Assembly: GCA_958299035.1 (NCBI GenBank)
Contig: CATQJL010000001.1
Span: 82,771,071-82,835,070, forward strand
Length of the DNA stretch: 64,000 bases
Reading direction: 5' to 3'
DNA from: Cylicocyclus nassatus
Taxonomy: Eukaryota > Nematoda > Chromadorea > Rhabditida > Strongylidae
Shown: one piece after another, positions 21,126 through 32,779 of the stretch
Position numbering within the stretch: the stretch's first letter is position 1
How the letters are laid out: each line of letters begins with the position of its first letter
Program-made: the position numbers and the translations under genes
Notes under the pieces: generated by a model
Seen by the model: only the letters and a program-made list of their open reading frames with translations
What the model was told of the DNA's origin: nothing
Databases searched by the model: none

Positions 21126-21649
21126 GAAAGGAGGAGGTCGTAATCAAACTTGTTCACAAAATGGAGGGGATGCTAGTGAGGTGAAGAAAAGCGCTAGACC
21201 AGTGAGTATCATTCCACCGGAGAGAGAAAGACTGTCGTTAATTACCTAGTTAACTCCACTATTGAAGTTTCTGCCAACGGTAAGTTTATCAAAGAAACTT
21301 TTCGTGTAAATTGAGTATGATTTCCGTAATCAGCTTGCCAAATTACCTACAGAAGCTCTACAAACCACCACCTATCACATTTTTAGTGTTTCTTAACGTC
21401 TAAAAAGCGTATTTTCAAACATGATTAACTTGTTCGCAAAAGTAAAAGAAGTTTGCTTTTTTGTGCTTAAAACAAAGTGATACTCTTTGTAACTCTATAG
21501 TAGAAAGGTAGATCTCCTATCGCTTTCAAAAAGTGGATCAACAAGTGCTGCCAAAATTTCAACCACCGTGTTTTCCACCTAAAGTGCTTTAACTCCAGCG
21601 ATCACCACAAAGTCAAAACAAGTCGAGGTATGCTCAAACACCTTTTGTA

Positions 21650-22468
21650 TTAGGTTGTCGGATAATCTCTGCTACATTTCTTCTGAACTTTCCAGGAAAT
21701 TCCAGAAGCTTTCTGAAAACCCCAAATTTGCAGCACGCTTAGGACATAGCAGGATCTACCCGATCTACCCAAGAACATGATTGATGCCGCAGGCATTTGC
21801 ACTAATGACCAACAAGTTTACGGCAGTTTTGTAAAAGCAGTCAAATTTTTTAGTTTTTGTCTGATCTTTTTCTCTGCACCTACTTGAGGTTTTCCCCTTC
21901 CCGAATTTTCTTAGTACGTGTTATGGCATTGTTTCTTACATGAAGGCATTCCGGTGCCCCTAGCGTTTCAAAAACGAGAAGTGAAAAAAATATCGAAAAA
22001 ATTCAAAAACTTTTCTAAATTCTTGCTTTTATGTGCATCGTATAGAAATGAATACAGAAAACATAAAAATGATTTTTTGAAATTTTTTGAAGACATTTTC
22101 TTCGTAAAAATGCCGATGATTGCAAACATGGCACACTGATCGTGAGATTTGAACCGCTCAGAAAAACTTGTGCAGACATGTCTGTTATCCCGCTAAATTA
22201 GCTAAACGCTGCAGACTATGCCCTACCTGATGACCACAGTGTCCGGTCTGTCGCTCATCGCCTGAAAGAACGCCAGCTCATTTACAAAAATTTGAAGAAA
22301 CGGATTTTCAGCCACAAAGTGGATGTTTTGCGCACGGATCGCGGATGCGACGGTACCCTTAGGCCTTTTGACCCTGCCCGTACGCTGTGAACATGAAATC
22401 TTTCCAAAGCTTCTGAGATTTTTAAGAATTAAAATAAAAAGTGTAACAGAAATTATCCGACAACCCAA
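21650..22468. mobile_element. Mariner-like element relic, TTAGGTTGTCGGATAAT ends
   Basis: Left TTAGGTTGTCGGATAATCTC and right complement of TTGGGTTGTCGGATAATTTC; left TA intact, right mutated. 819 bp, shorter than an autonomous mariner. A minus-strand frame at the right end resembles a transposase N-terminus (separate entry). Confidence 0.75.
22223..22468 (-). pseudogene. Possible mariner/Tc1 transposase N-terminal fragment
   Basis: The minus frame holds RTGRVKRPKGTVASAIRA, then VAENPFLQIFVNELAFF and MSDRPDTVVIR. This resembles the GRPR hook and the helix-turn-helix of nematode mariner/Tc1 transposases (…RNP.RSxRxxAxxxxxSxxTVxRI). The likeness is only in pattern. The frame lies in the right orientation to start from the right-hand TIR. 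No catalytic part follows. Confidence 0.35.
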
Positions 22469-22961
22469 TCGAGGTTTATGCTAGCAAATCATATAAAACT
22501 GAGATGGGAAAGCTTCTTCGGTGATAACATTATTTGGGTCAGGCGCAACTACTCGAAGGTCAGGCTGCCTGAGCTTTTGAGGGGCTCACCCAATAACTTG
22601 ACCTCAAAATCCAGAAATCGCTCCATCCCTGGTATGAATATTGAGCTCATAGCTCCTTCTTGCTACAGTGGAAATTTGGAGCCAAACATCCCACCCCTGG
22701 AAAAACTATAGCCTTCTCAATAGGGCCAATCAAACCAAAATCAAATTAGGTGTGATTGTAAAGTGCAGTCACAGAGAATCGGGCGTACAGTTCTCAAAAA
22801 TCCAAAAGCTCTGAAAAGGATGGCGTCCTCCAGAATGTCGTCCTCCGAGGTTCCGGACGTGAAAAGGGGGAAGAAGGGGGTCGTTTGGGCTTTCAGACGG
22901 GGGTCGTTTTCGAAGTTTTGTGCCTAATTTCTTGCTCAACTTTGGTTATGATGGCACACCC

Positions 22962-23112
22962 ACCCTGATACCTGCGCATAATGTTTGTCAAGGTACAAGA
23001 TCAGATTTTCACTATTTTTTCCTTGGGGATCCAAACGGGATTTACACAAAGTAGTGAAAGTCTAATGTTGTATGGCAGTAGCCTGGCATCCATTATGCGC
23101 AGGTATCGGGGT
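22962..23112. mobile_element. Short MITE, ACCCTGATACCTGCGCATAA ends
   Basis: ACCCTGATACCTGCGCATAA at 22962 and its near complement TTATGCGCAGGTATCGGGGT at 23093. 151 bp. No TSD is clear. Confidence 0.65.
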
Positions 23113-23960
23113 ATGAGAACCCTTCAAAAGCCAAGTAGAGGAGGAAGAAAAAAGCTATCTAAAGTAGCAAGATATGACGCATCTCTCTCAGTGATCCTCC
23201 CTCCCGCGGGGGTGTACGTGCATACGGATCCAAGGCGGATGGGCAAACCCATGCGTACCTAAGTCACTTCACACTGAGCTCACCCAGAATACTGCTAATA
23301 TAAAGCACTAATTTCGCAATTATAACTACTTTTCAAACGTCATTTTATAGTTCATCTTTATCTTTTATTCATTCTCAACGGTTTACAACATTTCAGTCAA
23401 AAATAGCGTGATGATTTGATTTTTAGCGTTGATCAGTCAGTCGTGGGGTCGCAAAAGTATGTTTTAGTCTTTTCCGATAATGATTATTCTTTTTATATTC
23501 TTACCATGTAACATTACCCTCAAAGCTGTTGCAGTACTTTCGAATATCGTCTTACTATCGTATTCGCGGTCTAGCATCATCAGACATCGCCAATTAAGTA
23601 ACGTTCAGCACGCCAAAGTTCCTGTCCATTTTACTTCGCGTTCTGCTATGGATATTCTTCTTGAAAATATCCATTTTCTTCGTCGAGATGGGAAATCACA
23701 TTCTTCAGTTGCGTCTAGAACGAATCCAATTTGCAGATCTTTTTTTTTCCTTCAACCAACCCAAGCATTAAACTTTCCGCGCTTTTCAACATTTGAGGAG
23801 TTTCATCAGCAAACTTTCAGTTGCCGCCCCCTCTCGCATTCATATGAAAATGTTGAAAAACCACTTTTAGAGTGAACTTTTCAGGTGCACAACTACATCC
23901 TTGTTAGTGAGAAATTTCTATAACTTGCCAAAGGTGTTCCAGGCTAATGTGGGTCTGGGC
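23113..23960. other. Unassigned; unknown 131-codon frame
   Basis: A plus frame 23480-23875 (131 codons) starts with a hydrophobic MIILFIFLPCNITLKAVAVL but has no recognised domain. On the opposite strand it may be the decayed C-terminal part of the RTE-like LINE that begins just to the right, which I judge more likely. Confidence 0.3.
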
Positions 23961-25440
23961 CTTTATCGTGATCACGGTGCACTCCTTCCATGACGCTATT
24001 GCTCAATACGGTAGTCGAATTTGTCCAAATTTCTTCTCTATCTTCAACCATCCATTTGGTTTTGCTGCCGTTGATCCGAAGTCAAACTTGGTGGCTCGCA
24101 TCAAGAGTTTTAGCCACTGTCTGCAGTCGATTTGAATTCTGTCCTATAATTCTGTCCTACAACGTTGTCCGCAAATGCAAGGTAACGAAGTTGTCTTCCA
24201 TGGATACTGTAGCCACTTTCATCTTTCAACGAGATAAAATCAAAACTGCATGCTGAAGGACAAATGATCGAAGTTAGCGGTAACAGCGCGTCTCTTTGGC
24301 AGACTCCTCTTTGTATTTTAAAGTGAGCGTTGTTGTTGTCAAACTGAAGTGAGGCAGATGCTTGATAGAGGTGTTGCATCATCGAAATTGCCTCACTATT
24401 GACTTGGAAGTAGACGAATTTTTCAGATTGCGTTGAAATGATGGTATTAAAGGAAGGAAGAGGAAGGCGAGTGATAGGTGATAATTGCGGGTCATCTCAG
24501 TTAGCTGATTGATTGCACGTAGAGAATCAACGGTTGAGAATGTTAGATTCGCTTGCTCAATTGATAGGCATCTGTAAACTTTTCTTCGACTCAATCGGCT
24601 GAAGGTCTTGTCAGGTCTTTGTAGAACTTGGGTAACAGAGGCGGTAGTTATCAATTCGTAGCGGCTCCTTTTTTGTAAAAAAGTATGATGGATGCATGAG
24701 CAAAATCGGCAGGGAGGTCGATGATATGCTATTTATAGAGCAGCGACTTTTACGCCGTACTTAGCAGCTTTCGAGCGAATGCCACCAATGCTTGGGGCAG
24801 CGTTACAACGTTTTTGAGGCTTTTTGATTCGTCGTAATCGGATGGGTCACGGGGGCAGGGAAATGTGCAAATGATCGAGATTTTCGTGGAATGATGCAGT
24901 TCAGCGAATTAGGCACTTGCAAGACTTTTGGCCTTGGTGGAACTGGTAACCATCGTCCTTGTCTGCGTAACTGGCTTGTAAATTCACGTTGGCGTAAGAG
25001 TTTGATACGACCACGCTTTGATCGATTGCGTTAGATGGTTCTTTCCAATATGAAACGTTGGTGTGCAATGACATCATCAATCATTGGCCAGCGAACAGCT
25101 TTGCATACATTTGCGTATTCGACCTGGGCATCAATCACTTGCTTCATACCATATTATTTACGCCTGAGATGTAGGAGAGTGCAGGTTCTGCCAAAAATTC
25201 GTTTCAGCGAATTTCGTCGTTAGCTGCAGCTTTTCGGAGAGACTTGCACATTTGTTGCCAAGAATTCATCGAATCATTCAGTATTGAATTCGCGATTAAA
25301 TCTGGACATTGCGGAAAAAGAATAGCTGATTTTACTTTGAGCTCACAGTAGTCAGGAAATAGTTGACGAGGACGGGCTTTGATGTGCACGATACGGATGT
25401 TCAAGTTGGCTCTAACAAGTCGGTGGTCACGAAAGAAACT
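23960..25440 (-). mobile_element. RTE-like non-LTR retrotransposon fragment
   Basis: Minus-strand frames in order: DHRLVRANLNI near 25430 (end of an apurinic endonuclease domain, SDHRL-type), then 24379-24654 with SIEQANLTFSTVDSLRAINQL (RT block corresponding to EQAGFRxxFSTxDHI), then 24110-24382 with QRGVCQRDALLPL (RGVxQGDPLSP) and YLAFADNVVG (the catalytic FADDxV with the second Asp replaced by Asn). Frames are broken throughout, so the copy is dead. RTE is chosen because of these block variants; related LINE clades are not excluded. Confidence 0.75.
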
Positions 25441-26630
25441 ACTAAAATTAAGACTAAACTACTAAACGATAACAAAGCTCAACACAAAGCTCAACAATAA
25501 TGCTCCCGAGGCTTGACCTAAACAGATCCGCCACGCGTCGGCGGATAACAGGCGCAACACAGACAGACTCCATTGAACCTCTATACCTGTGATGACTTCA
25601 TATATGCCTAAACAAGCTCACTCCCTTTCCATTCCCAAAAAGATTTTGCGGACTGGACTTGAACTGATTCAGTGGGGAGTTTGCCTTTTTGTTTTATATT
25701 TTTTTGTTGTTGGTTGTTTGGTGTGATGCTTCGTTCTTCTGTTGTATGGGCGCGTCTTGTGCGTATTAAATAAATATATAAATAAACACCTCTCCGTTCC
25801 CAAAATTCATAACTTAACATCCCAAATCTTAAATCTTCTAAAGAGTAGATCATCCAAAGCCAATCCTGAATCTGATTTTATCTTTTTCCACTATGGGTTT
25901 CGATATGCTGAACCGCTACTCCGAGAGTAACATCAAAGGCGAGAGCTAAATGTAAGGCACGAGCACAATGAACAAACATGAGGAAGAATTATCGATTAAA
26001 GGAAGCAGACAGACGCTGCAATAAGGGGCTGCAGCTATATATAGCCATTTTGCTGGCAACGCGCCAAGGCAAGGAGAGGTCCGGAGGGAGAAAAAATGAA
26101 TGAAAAAATGAATCGTCGCCGGATAGCGCGGCAACCAGTGCTCCCGGGCTCCTACTTCTAGAAATGCTCGTATCGCTGAGCCGCGACAGCTTCTCTGCCA
26201 AAGTGCGTACGCTACAGTACAGGTACAGGCGCCTTATTCAATTGCCCACGCACCGCTTTGAAACCAACGCGCGGGCGGCTGGAAACGTTGGGTCCCGTAG
26301 CGCTGCAGGCTTGTTACAAGCACAGTGCGCGAGCGCTGCTTTCACGCAAATTTTTTTAAACTTTTGAAGGACGTTCTCCTCAAAATATACACTACATTGT
26401 TGAAAACCGCATGAAGTTGACAAGAAATTTTTCAAAAAACAATGAACGTCTACAGTCGTTCACGGCGGCCGCTCGCTAACGCTGCTGCTCAAAGCACAAC
26501 GCGGGCAATTAGGTTTTACAAGGTCTAAAGTGCTTTGCTGTGCGGATGATAGATGAATTAGGAGGCCAAAGAAAAAAGTTGTGCTCGTGCGATAGTTGTA
26601 GAGGAGTTCATTGACTAATATACCCTACCC
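25441..26630. other. No recognised gene
   Basis: Contains unrecognised frames (25608-25853 minus, 25989-26201 minus, 26164-26367 plus). The 26.1-26.5 kb part is more GC-rich than its surroundings (GCGCGGGCGGCTGG, GGCGGCCGCTCGC) without a clear reason. Confidence 0.35.
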
Positions 26631-26637
26631 CTCCTCT

Positions 26638-26850
26638 GACGATCCCACTATTTGTCATTCCGCTGTTGTATAGATGCGGTCCCGCGAATCTGCGTTGTTA
26701 ATGGATAGCACGTAGCTATGCTATGCAGAAGGAAACCTACGATCTAGGCGGTCAGATAAAAGGTGGTGACCTCACCATTTGTCATTCCGAAGTTCTATAG
26801 CGGTCCGCAAAACTGCGCTGCTAATGGTTAGCACCACTATGGTTTCCCTC
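26638..26850. repeat. Diverged direct repeat
   Basis: A block of about 80 bp at 26638-26720 (CCCACTATTTGTCATTCCG, then TATAGATGCGGTCC, then GTTAATGGATAGCAC) is repeated with changes at 26770-26848 (CTCACCATTTGTCATTCCG, TATAGCGGTCC, GCTAATGGTTAGCAC). Function unknown. Confidence 0.65.
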
Positions 26851-27129
26851 GCAAAAACCGATCGTGTCGAAGTTCATTGAGCACAGTTCTTCTCTAGAGG
26901 CCAGCGCACTAATTACTCTTTAGAAGCTAAAGAACGAACATTGCAAGAAAGAACTCTGATCTGTTGTTGACGGCTCCGATTCTCTGTTTTTTTTTTGATT
27001 CCTCGTACAGTGGGGTTTCTTCCACCGGTTCCTTTCTTGTCTTTGACGAGTGGGATAGGAAGAGCCGAGTAAAACCGACCTTCGCAGAGGAGTTAGTGAT
27101 AGTGACTACACTTTATGATTGCACTTTAT

Positions 27130-27331
27130 GGCCCCGGACAGACTTCACGCGATTTGATCGTCGCGACTCAATCGCCGCATTTCCATTCATTTTCATTTCA
27201 CATTCAAAAATTCCGGGCTAGAAAAGTATCACAACCGAAATGCAAGTTGATCGGCATGGAATGATGTTGTAACAGTTGTCTCGTCGCGATTCAGTCGCGG
27301 CGATCAGATCGCGTGAAGTCTGTCCGGGGCC
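27130..27331. mobile_element. 202-bp MITE, GGCCCxxGACAG..CACGCGATTTG family, copy 1
   Basis: Left GGCCCCGGACAGACTTCACG, right complement; the inner GATTTGATCGTCGCGACTCA is mirrored too. The middle reads TTTCCATTCATTTTCATTTC and ATTCCGGGCTAGAAAAGTAT. Copies are at 59498-59703 and 60083-60287. Confidence 0.85.
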
Positions 27332-27423
27332 TATGACTTAATTTCCACGTATAACTTTTTATAATTTCGAACTGAAGTTGAAATGGGTGGGTGAGACTGA
27401 GGCGAATGGACCAAACCATGCGT

Positions 27424-27547
27424 TTTTCAGTTAACTCATGATGAGGGGAGACAGCGGCTCTCCAACTACTGGGCTTTCAAGGTTGAACGTTTGAAAGCCC
27501 AGTAGTTGGAGAGCCGCTGTCTCCCCTCATCATGAGTTAACTGAAAA
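27424..27547. repeat. Perfect 57-bp inverted repeat beside the gap
   Basis: Arms 27424-27480 and 27491-27547 are exact complements around a 10-bp centre (GGTTGAACGT). An adaptor-like sequence and the N gap follow directly, so the palindrome may be a library artefact rather than genomic. Confidence 0.9.
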
Positions 27548-27549
27548 AA

Positions 27550-27574
27550 GTACTCTGCGTTGATACCACTGCTT
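27550..27574. other. SMART-type library adaptor sequence at the gap edge
   Basis: The minus strand reads AAGCAGTGGTATCAACGCAG followed by AGTAC and then a run of T. This is the widely used SMART cDNA amplification primer and its oligo-dT junction. It directly precedes the N run. It is contaminating synthetic sequence, not genome. Confidence 0.9.
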
Positions 27575-28074
27575 NNNNNNNNNNNNNNNNNNNNNNNNNN
27601 NNNNNNNNNNNNNNNNNNNNNNNNNNNNNNNNNNNNNNNNNNNNNNNNNNNNNNNNNNNNNNNNNNNNNNNNNNNNNNNNNNNNNNNNNNNNNNNNNNNN
27701 NNNNNNNNNNNNNNNNNNNNNNNNNNNNNNNNNNNNNNNNNNNNNNNNNNNNNNNNNNNNNNNNNNNNNNNNNNNNNNNNNNNNNNNNNNNNNNNNNNNN
27801 NNNNNNNNNNNNNNNNNNNNNNNNNNNNNNNNNNNNNNNNNNNNNNNNNNNNNNNNNNNNNNNNNNNNNNNNNNNNNNNNNNNNNNNNNNNNNNNNNNNN
27901 NNNNNNNNNNNNNNNNNNNNNNNNNNNNNNNNNNNNNNNNNNNNNNNNNNNNNNNNNNNNNNNNNNNNNNNNNNNNNNNNNNNNNNNNNNNNNNNNNNNN
28001 NNNNNNNNNNNNNNNNNNNNNNNNNNNNNNNNNNNNNNNNNNNNNNNNNNNNNNNNNNNNNNNNNNNNNNNNNN
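27575..28074. other. Assembly gap, 500 N
   Basis: Exactly 500 unknown bases, a scaffolding placeholder of nominal size. The left side ends in adaptor sequence and the right side starts inside a palindrome, so the join between the two sides is weakly supported. Confidence 0.99.
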
Positions 28075-28458
28075 AATCACCGAGTTACGAGCCTATGAAA
28101 ACACGTTCTCATGAATTTTGCCCAAAATCTAAAGATCGCAAATCTCGTCGAAATTCCACCGTGAGCGCTTGTATGACACTCGCATTGCGGATATTGTGTT
28201 CGCTTCGCCCAAAAACTCCCACTGTATTGAATATGGTACTTGCATATGCTTCAGCTGCTCAGTTGAATATCAGAGCTATTTCAGTGGCTAGAACTCAAAC
28301 TACTAAATCTAACACAATAGGATCCATTAAGGACGCGAAAGATTTTGATCAGCGTGTTGTACAAGCGCTCACGGTGGAATTTCGACGAGATTTGCGATCT
28401 TTAGATTTTGGGCAAAATTCATGAGAACGTGTTTTCATAGGCTCGTAACTCGGTGATT
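28075..28458. repeat. Palindrome with arms of about 105 bp at the right gap edge
   Basis: The left arm starts AATCACCGAGTTACGAGCCT at the first base after the gap; the right arm is its exact complement ending at 28458. The arms hold CCAAAATCTAAAGATCGC and CGAAATTCCACCGTGAGCG. The spacer is about 170 bp. Either a foldback element truncated by the gap or an inverted chimera. Confidence 0.8.
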
Positions 28459-28879
28459 TTTACAGACTAGAGCCTGATTCATGCACCATTCGGTAGCGCA
28501 GTTCCTAGTAACTTTGGCTGAGAAAAGCAAGCAGGCAAGGTTGCTGACAGATACACGAGAAGTGCGGGCCAATTTACGCACTTTCGTGATGCAGTTACAG
28601 TCACCTCACCGTATCTCACCAAAAAGACCCTGCAATCCTCAAAGACCACGATTTTCGTAAAGAGCGTGTTCGAAAACCTCTATAAGCGAAGTTTCCTTAC
28701 AATTTAAGAGCATGAACATTTTGACCAAAATCCATCGGGCAGCTTCAGAGCGTAAAACGAGAAAAAATGAAATTACTCGAACATCTTGGAAAACTTGCCT
28801 GTAAGGGTTATCCGACCTGCTGATTACGAAAATCACATCTGCTTAGCAAGAGAGCTTCATATTTTAGAGTTACGTTGAG

Positions 28880-29510
28880 AAAAATTTAGAAGGACATGAT
28901 TTTTCCAGAATTCACCAGCCCTTCTAACTCCTTTGAAAAGGAGTGTGCGGCTACTTTCTAGCGCTCCATAATCTACAAAAGAAGTACTATTGAAAATTTC
29001 TTTCTGAATGTACTGGGGGCAATACGCGCTGCTTCACACCTTTGCGAAGAGACGTCCGCAGAAAGTTTTGAGAATACTGAAATCGAGATATCAAGGACAT
29101 TCTGCATACCGAAAGATTTGCCTTGATGAGCTGAGCACAATGCATTTTTCGGATTCAGAAAATATCCACTCCAAAGAAAGTTACGGCAAGTAGAATCTGG
29201 AAACGAGTGATTTTTCCAGAATTTACCAACGCTTTTTTCTCTTTTGAAAAGAAGTCTGCGGCAGCTTACTAGCGCACTATAATGCACAAGAAGAGCACTA
29301 TCGAATGGTGCTTACTGGAAGCTTTCAAGTTGGATAGGCGCTGCGTTACATACTTGCAAAGGGACCTCCTCAGAACAATTTGAGAAAACTGAAAACAAGA
29401 TATAGATGACATGTACGTAGAAAGATTCGCCTTCACGAGATGAACACAGTGCTGCTTTCGAATTTAGAATATATTAATTCCGAAGGAAGTTATGGCGCTG
29501 CATAATTTGC
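28880..29510. repeat. Degenerate tandem repeat, unit about 310 bp
   Basis: Unit 1 (about 28885-29195) and unit 2 (about 29200-29505) share TGATTTTTCCAGAATT, a block near GCGCTGC, GAGAATACTGAAA/GAGAAAACTGAAA and AAAGATTTGCC/AAAGATTCGCC, in order. A third, partial unit may lie at 29850-29930 (ATTGGAAGATGCGCC, GCCGAGCTGAGTTGAATG). No gene in it. Confidence 0.65.
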
Positions 29511-29989
29511 GATAATCCGGAATCGCGAAATTTCTGGAATTTCGCGCAATTCCCGTTCTGTGAGTGGTATTGTACATTGCACAGCACGCGCGGCATTCCG
29601 CGATATGTGCTTCTCATGCGATTTCCAACCATTTCCCTTTGTCTTCCTGCATTTTGGGACCCGTCATACTTCGCCGAGAAAAGCCCACTTTCACACATAT
29701 CCATGCAGAATGAGCTGCCCAGTTTCACATATATCCATGCAGAATGAGCTCTTAAACTATACCTGCCCTATTTCTGCTGTGCTCAATAGAATGTGTACGT
29801 AGCCTCTGGAATAAGCACACTGAATGGTCCATTTACATTTAAATTCCAGGAAAGAAACTTATATCCCACAACTAGGCACATCCGTATATTGGAAGATGCG
29901 CCTCGCCGAGCTGAGTTGAATGGTACTCTTATATATAGAATTCATGAATTTTGAATCAAGATAAGGTCTTTTTTTATAAAAAGTTAGGC

Positions 29990-31565
29990 GTTGCGCGACA
30001 AAGTTAGGTGACTTTGGCCGCTTTTCCGCCGACTTTTGCCGCGCGACGCGGCAAAAGTCACCTAACTTCGGCGGCGCCGCGTAAGTTAAGTGCCGCCGCC
30101 ATTTTTTTTCACAAATTACGGGTGGTATTGTAGATATGGATTGCTCATGCGAAAAGGCTCCGAAAAGGTGAAATACTTGAAAACGAAATCTGTCGGGACA
30201 CTGCCTCGACATTGCTTACCTTTTTCCTTACGTCCTTTCTTTCCGTGATTCTGCTAATGACCACGTCGGGGTCTTCGCTGTACCTTCAACAAAATTTACA
30301 GACACACAGAATAGTTCGCAGAATAGTTCAAATATTTGAGAAGATAAAAGATTTGGACATACTTGTAGCTCTCGAAGATGCAATCCCATCGAGACTTTCT
30401 AGGTTTTTTGGAATCGAGACGTTTTTTAGCTATCCTTGAGAATTCGCACTGATACGCGGTTGTCTGCAATTTGAATATGCAAAAGTTGTAGGCCTCATGA
30501 CTGAACCTATTTACATGGTAGCCAGTGATACTGCGCACAGTTTGAGCAAAAAAAATTATTGAAACAATTTAGCAGATATTGAATAATCAATCACTTATGT
30601 GAAAGCAAATAACAAAGAGGAGACAACAACATTTTTGACAGCAGCTTGTACATGGTCATTGCTTGATGTCTTTGCGAAAAACCTCTGATAGCGCACACTT
30701 CACGTAATAGTTATATAGATGAAAAGCTTGATGGGAAGCTTGCTCCCACTCATTCAAGAAAAACTCAATCTCTCCTTCAAAAAAAGAACTCCTGATGATT
30801 GCAAAGTTGATATCTGGTTATATGCATTAGATAGAACGTGCGTCAAAATCTCGCTTAAACGGGAGGGGGGGGGAGGATCGCTATAGCGAAAAAGATGTGT
30901 GGGGAAAGATAAGAATGTGATCAGTGAAAAAAGAAATTTGAACGCATCGGACGCTTCTGAGCTCTTTTACACGCTCTGAGCGAACTTACGTTTGTACCTG
31001 GCACTGAAATGTCCGCAGCGCATAATACATATAATAAAGGAACATCTTATTTTTGTGGTTTCTGCGCAAAATAATGCTTCAATCATCGCGCACTATCTGA
31101 CTTATCCGTCCACTACTTCAGTCCACTACGTCACTACACTTTTATAAAACATGTATGGATCAATAACATGCGAGCATGGACTCACGTATAAATCTGTTTT
31201 AGAACTTTTTTCTTGATAAGCCATAAATAGTGGGTAATAGTGTATTGATCGTAAGTACGGTAGCACTGAACTTAGAGTGACATCGCGCAGATTCTTTGCG
31301 TGAAGCACAAAGTTATCGAAGAAAAAAACGTCGAAATAAAAATTATTTTCAGACTTTGTAGATGGACCGTTTTTGTAAAACTTAAACCCTTAACTGACCA
31401 AACTGAATTTTTATATAACGTCTACCTTTCATCTACACCTCGACACTTTACTGCACTGCTAATTCTACAACCCTTAACGTGCTATAAAGCTAGCGCAGCA
31501 TTTTGTTCACGACTTCACTGCATGTCATACGTTCTCAAAGACCATTCAAAGGAGCTATTTGAGAC
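29990..31565. other. Spacer with a GC-rich inverted repeat and unknown frames
   Basis: At 29999-30068 AAGTTAGGTGACTTT and AAAAGTCACCTAACTT are inverted around GC-rich sequence (GCCGCGCGACGCGGC), an island in AT-rich surroundings. A 75-codon plus frame at 30212-30439 begins with a hydrophobic stretch but is unrecognised. The remainder shows no gene. Confidence 0.45.
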
Positions 31566-31573
31566 ATATCGGC

Positions 31574-31971
31574 CAGTGGCGGACATAGGACTTCCGCTCG
31601 GGGGGTAGAGGACAAAAAATTTTTTCGCATGAAGGTGCTAACGTTAGCCACACACCTCGAAATAATTTTTTGGGATGCTTTTCAGAATTCATCCCGGTCC
31701 ATAGCCCCGAAATTTTGAAAAAGGGCGTGGCAGCAACCACGCCCTTTTTTACAAGGTTAATCTTAATTTTTAGAAATTTTTTAGAATTATTTTAATTATG
31801 TACAAGTATAACATGTCACTTGCACATTTTTCAAAATACATGTAAGTAACTAACAAAACAGTTAACGAAAGCCTTTATAACTTAAGGTAACTTTATAATG
31901 TATGTAAATAACTTTCAACTTGCGACCCATTCTCGGGAAGGGCGGTGAGGCCCTCCCCCTGAACGCCACTG
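31574..31971. mobile_element. hAT-type MITE, CAGTGGCGG ends
   Basis: CAGTGGCGGAC at left and CGCCACTG at right, with imperfect 8-bp flanking duplications ATATCGGC and ATATTGAC (6 of 8 alike). Inside is AAAGGGCGTGGCAGCAACCACGCC. Related copies are at 49374-49734 and 61595-61929. Such ends with 8-bp duplications fit the hAT superfamily. Confidence 0.8.
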
Positions 31972-31979
31972 ATATTGAC

Positions 31980-32603
31980 TGATGTAGGTGATTTCAGAAT
32001 AAGCAATAATACTCAATCATGGCTTCAGCCTTCAAATATCTGCACACGTTGGATTTTGGAAATCAAAGACAATACAAACCGCGCTTTTATTCGCATATTT
32101 CAACAGACCGTCAACAACCAGCATGAGGCGGGGATTGCGCAAGGTGCATCCTGAATTCGCTATTATCTCCCTCTTCATAACTTCCCACATGTCACCAGCA
32201 AAAGCCAGCGAAGGTAGTATCTGCAATACCTCGTCTTATATTAAATGGATTGAGCTTGTCGAACTTACGAAAAGAACAATGTACAGCTGTTTCATTTCTG
32301 CTAAAAACCGATATTGTCTGCATTATATACCTGCGACTCGGTTGTTTTTATAAAACGTTAAATAAATAAGAGCAATAATTACTGCTCTCAATTAAATTTG
32401 TCATGGACATACATTGGTAGCATTGTGGCTTTATTAATTTATCTAAAATTGCGAACAGATGGCCAAACATTACGAAAATCTCCTGAATGGATGTACAACA
32501 TTTGTACATCGAGCAGTACTCATGAATGCGCTGCATGCTCCACGTTTCTGAAATAAAATATGGCGGTGGCGCACCTTTCTCCAACGTGTTCGCAAAACGG
32601 AAA
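31980..32603. other. No recognised gene
   Basis: Short unknown frames only (32032-32226 minus, 32123-32353 plus). No repeats found. Confidence 0.4.
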
Positions 32604-32779
32604 CTCAGACAATAGCAAAGGACTTCCGGCGCAAACTGAACTTCTGAAACTTCCGGGGAGCGCTCCTATCGGTCCGTGTAGCGTGGGTCTCCCTCCCTAC
32701 CTGGCAGCTCGAATGGGAGTGTCCCCCGGAAGTTTTAGAACTTCAGTTTGCGCCGTAAATTCTTTGCGATTGTCTGAGA
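32604..32779. mobile_element. Small TIR element with CTCAGACAAT.GC ends
   Basis: CTCAGACAATAGCAAAGGAC at left and the complement of CTCAGACAATCGCAAAGAAT at right, with arms of about 75 bp (GCGCAAACTGAA mirrored). 176 bp. The terminal 13 bp are those of the 4.5-, 10- and 18-kb elements, but the interior is unrelated. Flanking TA is absent. Confidence 0.75.

Noticed and set aside
27466..28114. Two frames of 184 and 204 codons across the gap
   Set aside because: They consist almost wholly of unknown bases in the N run.
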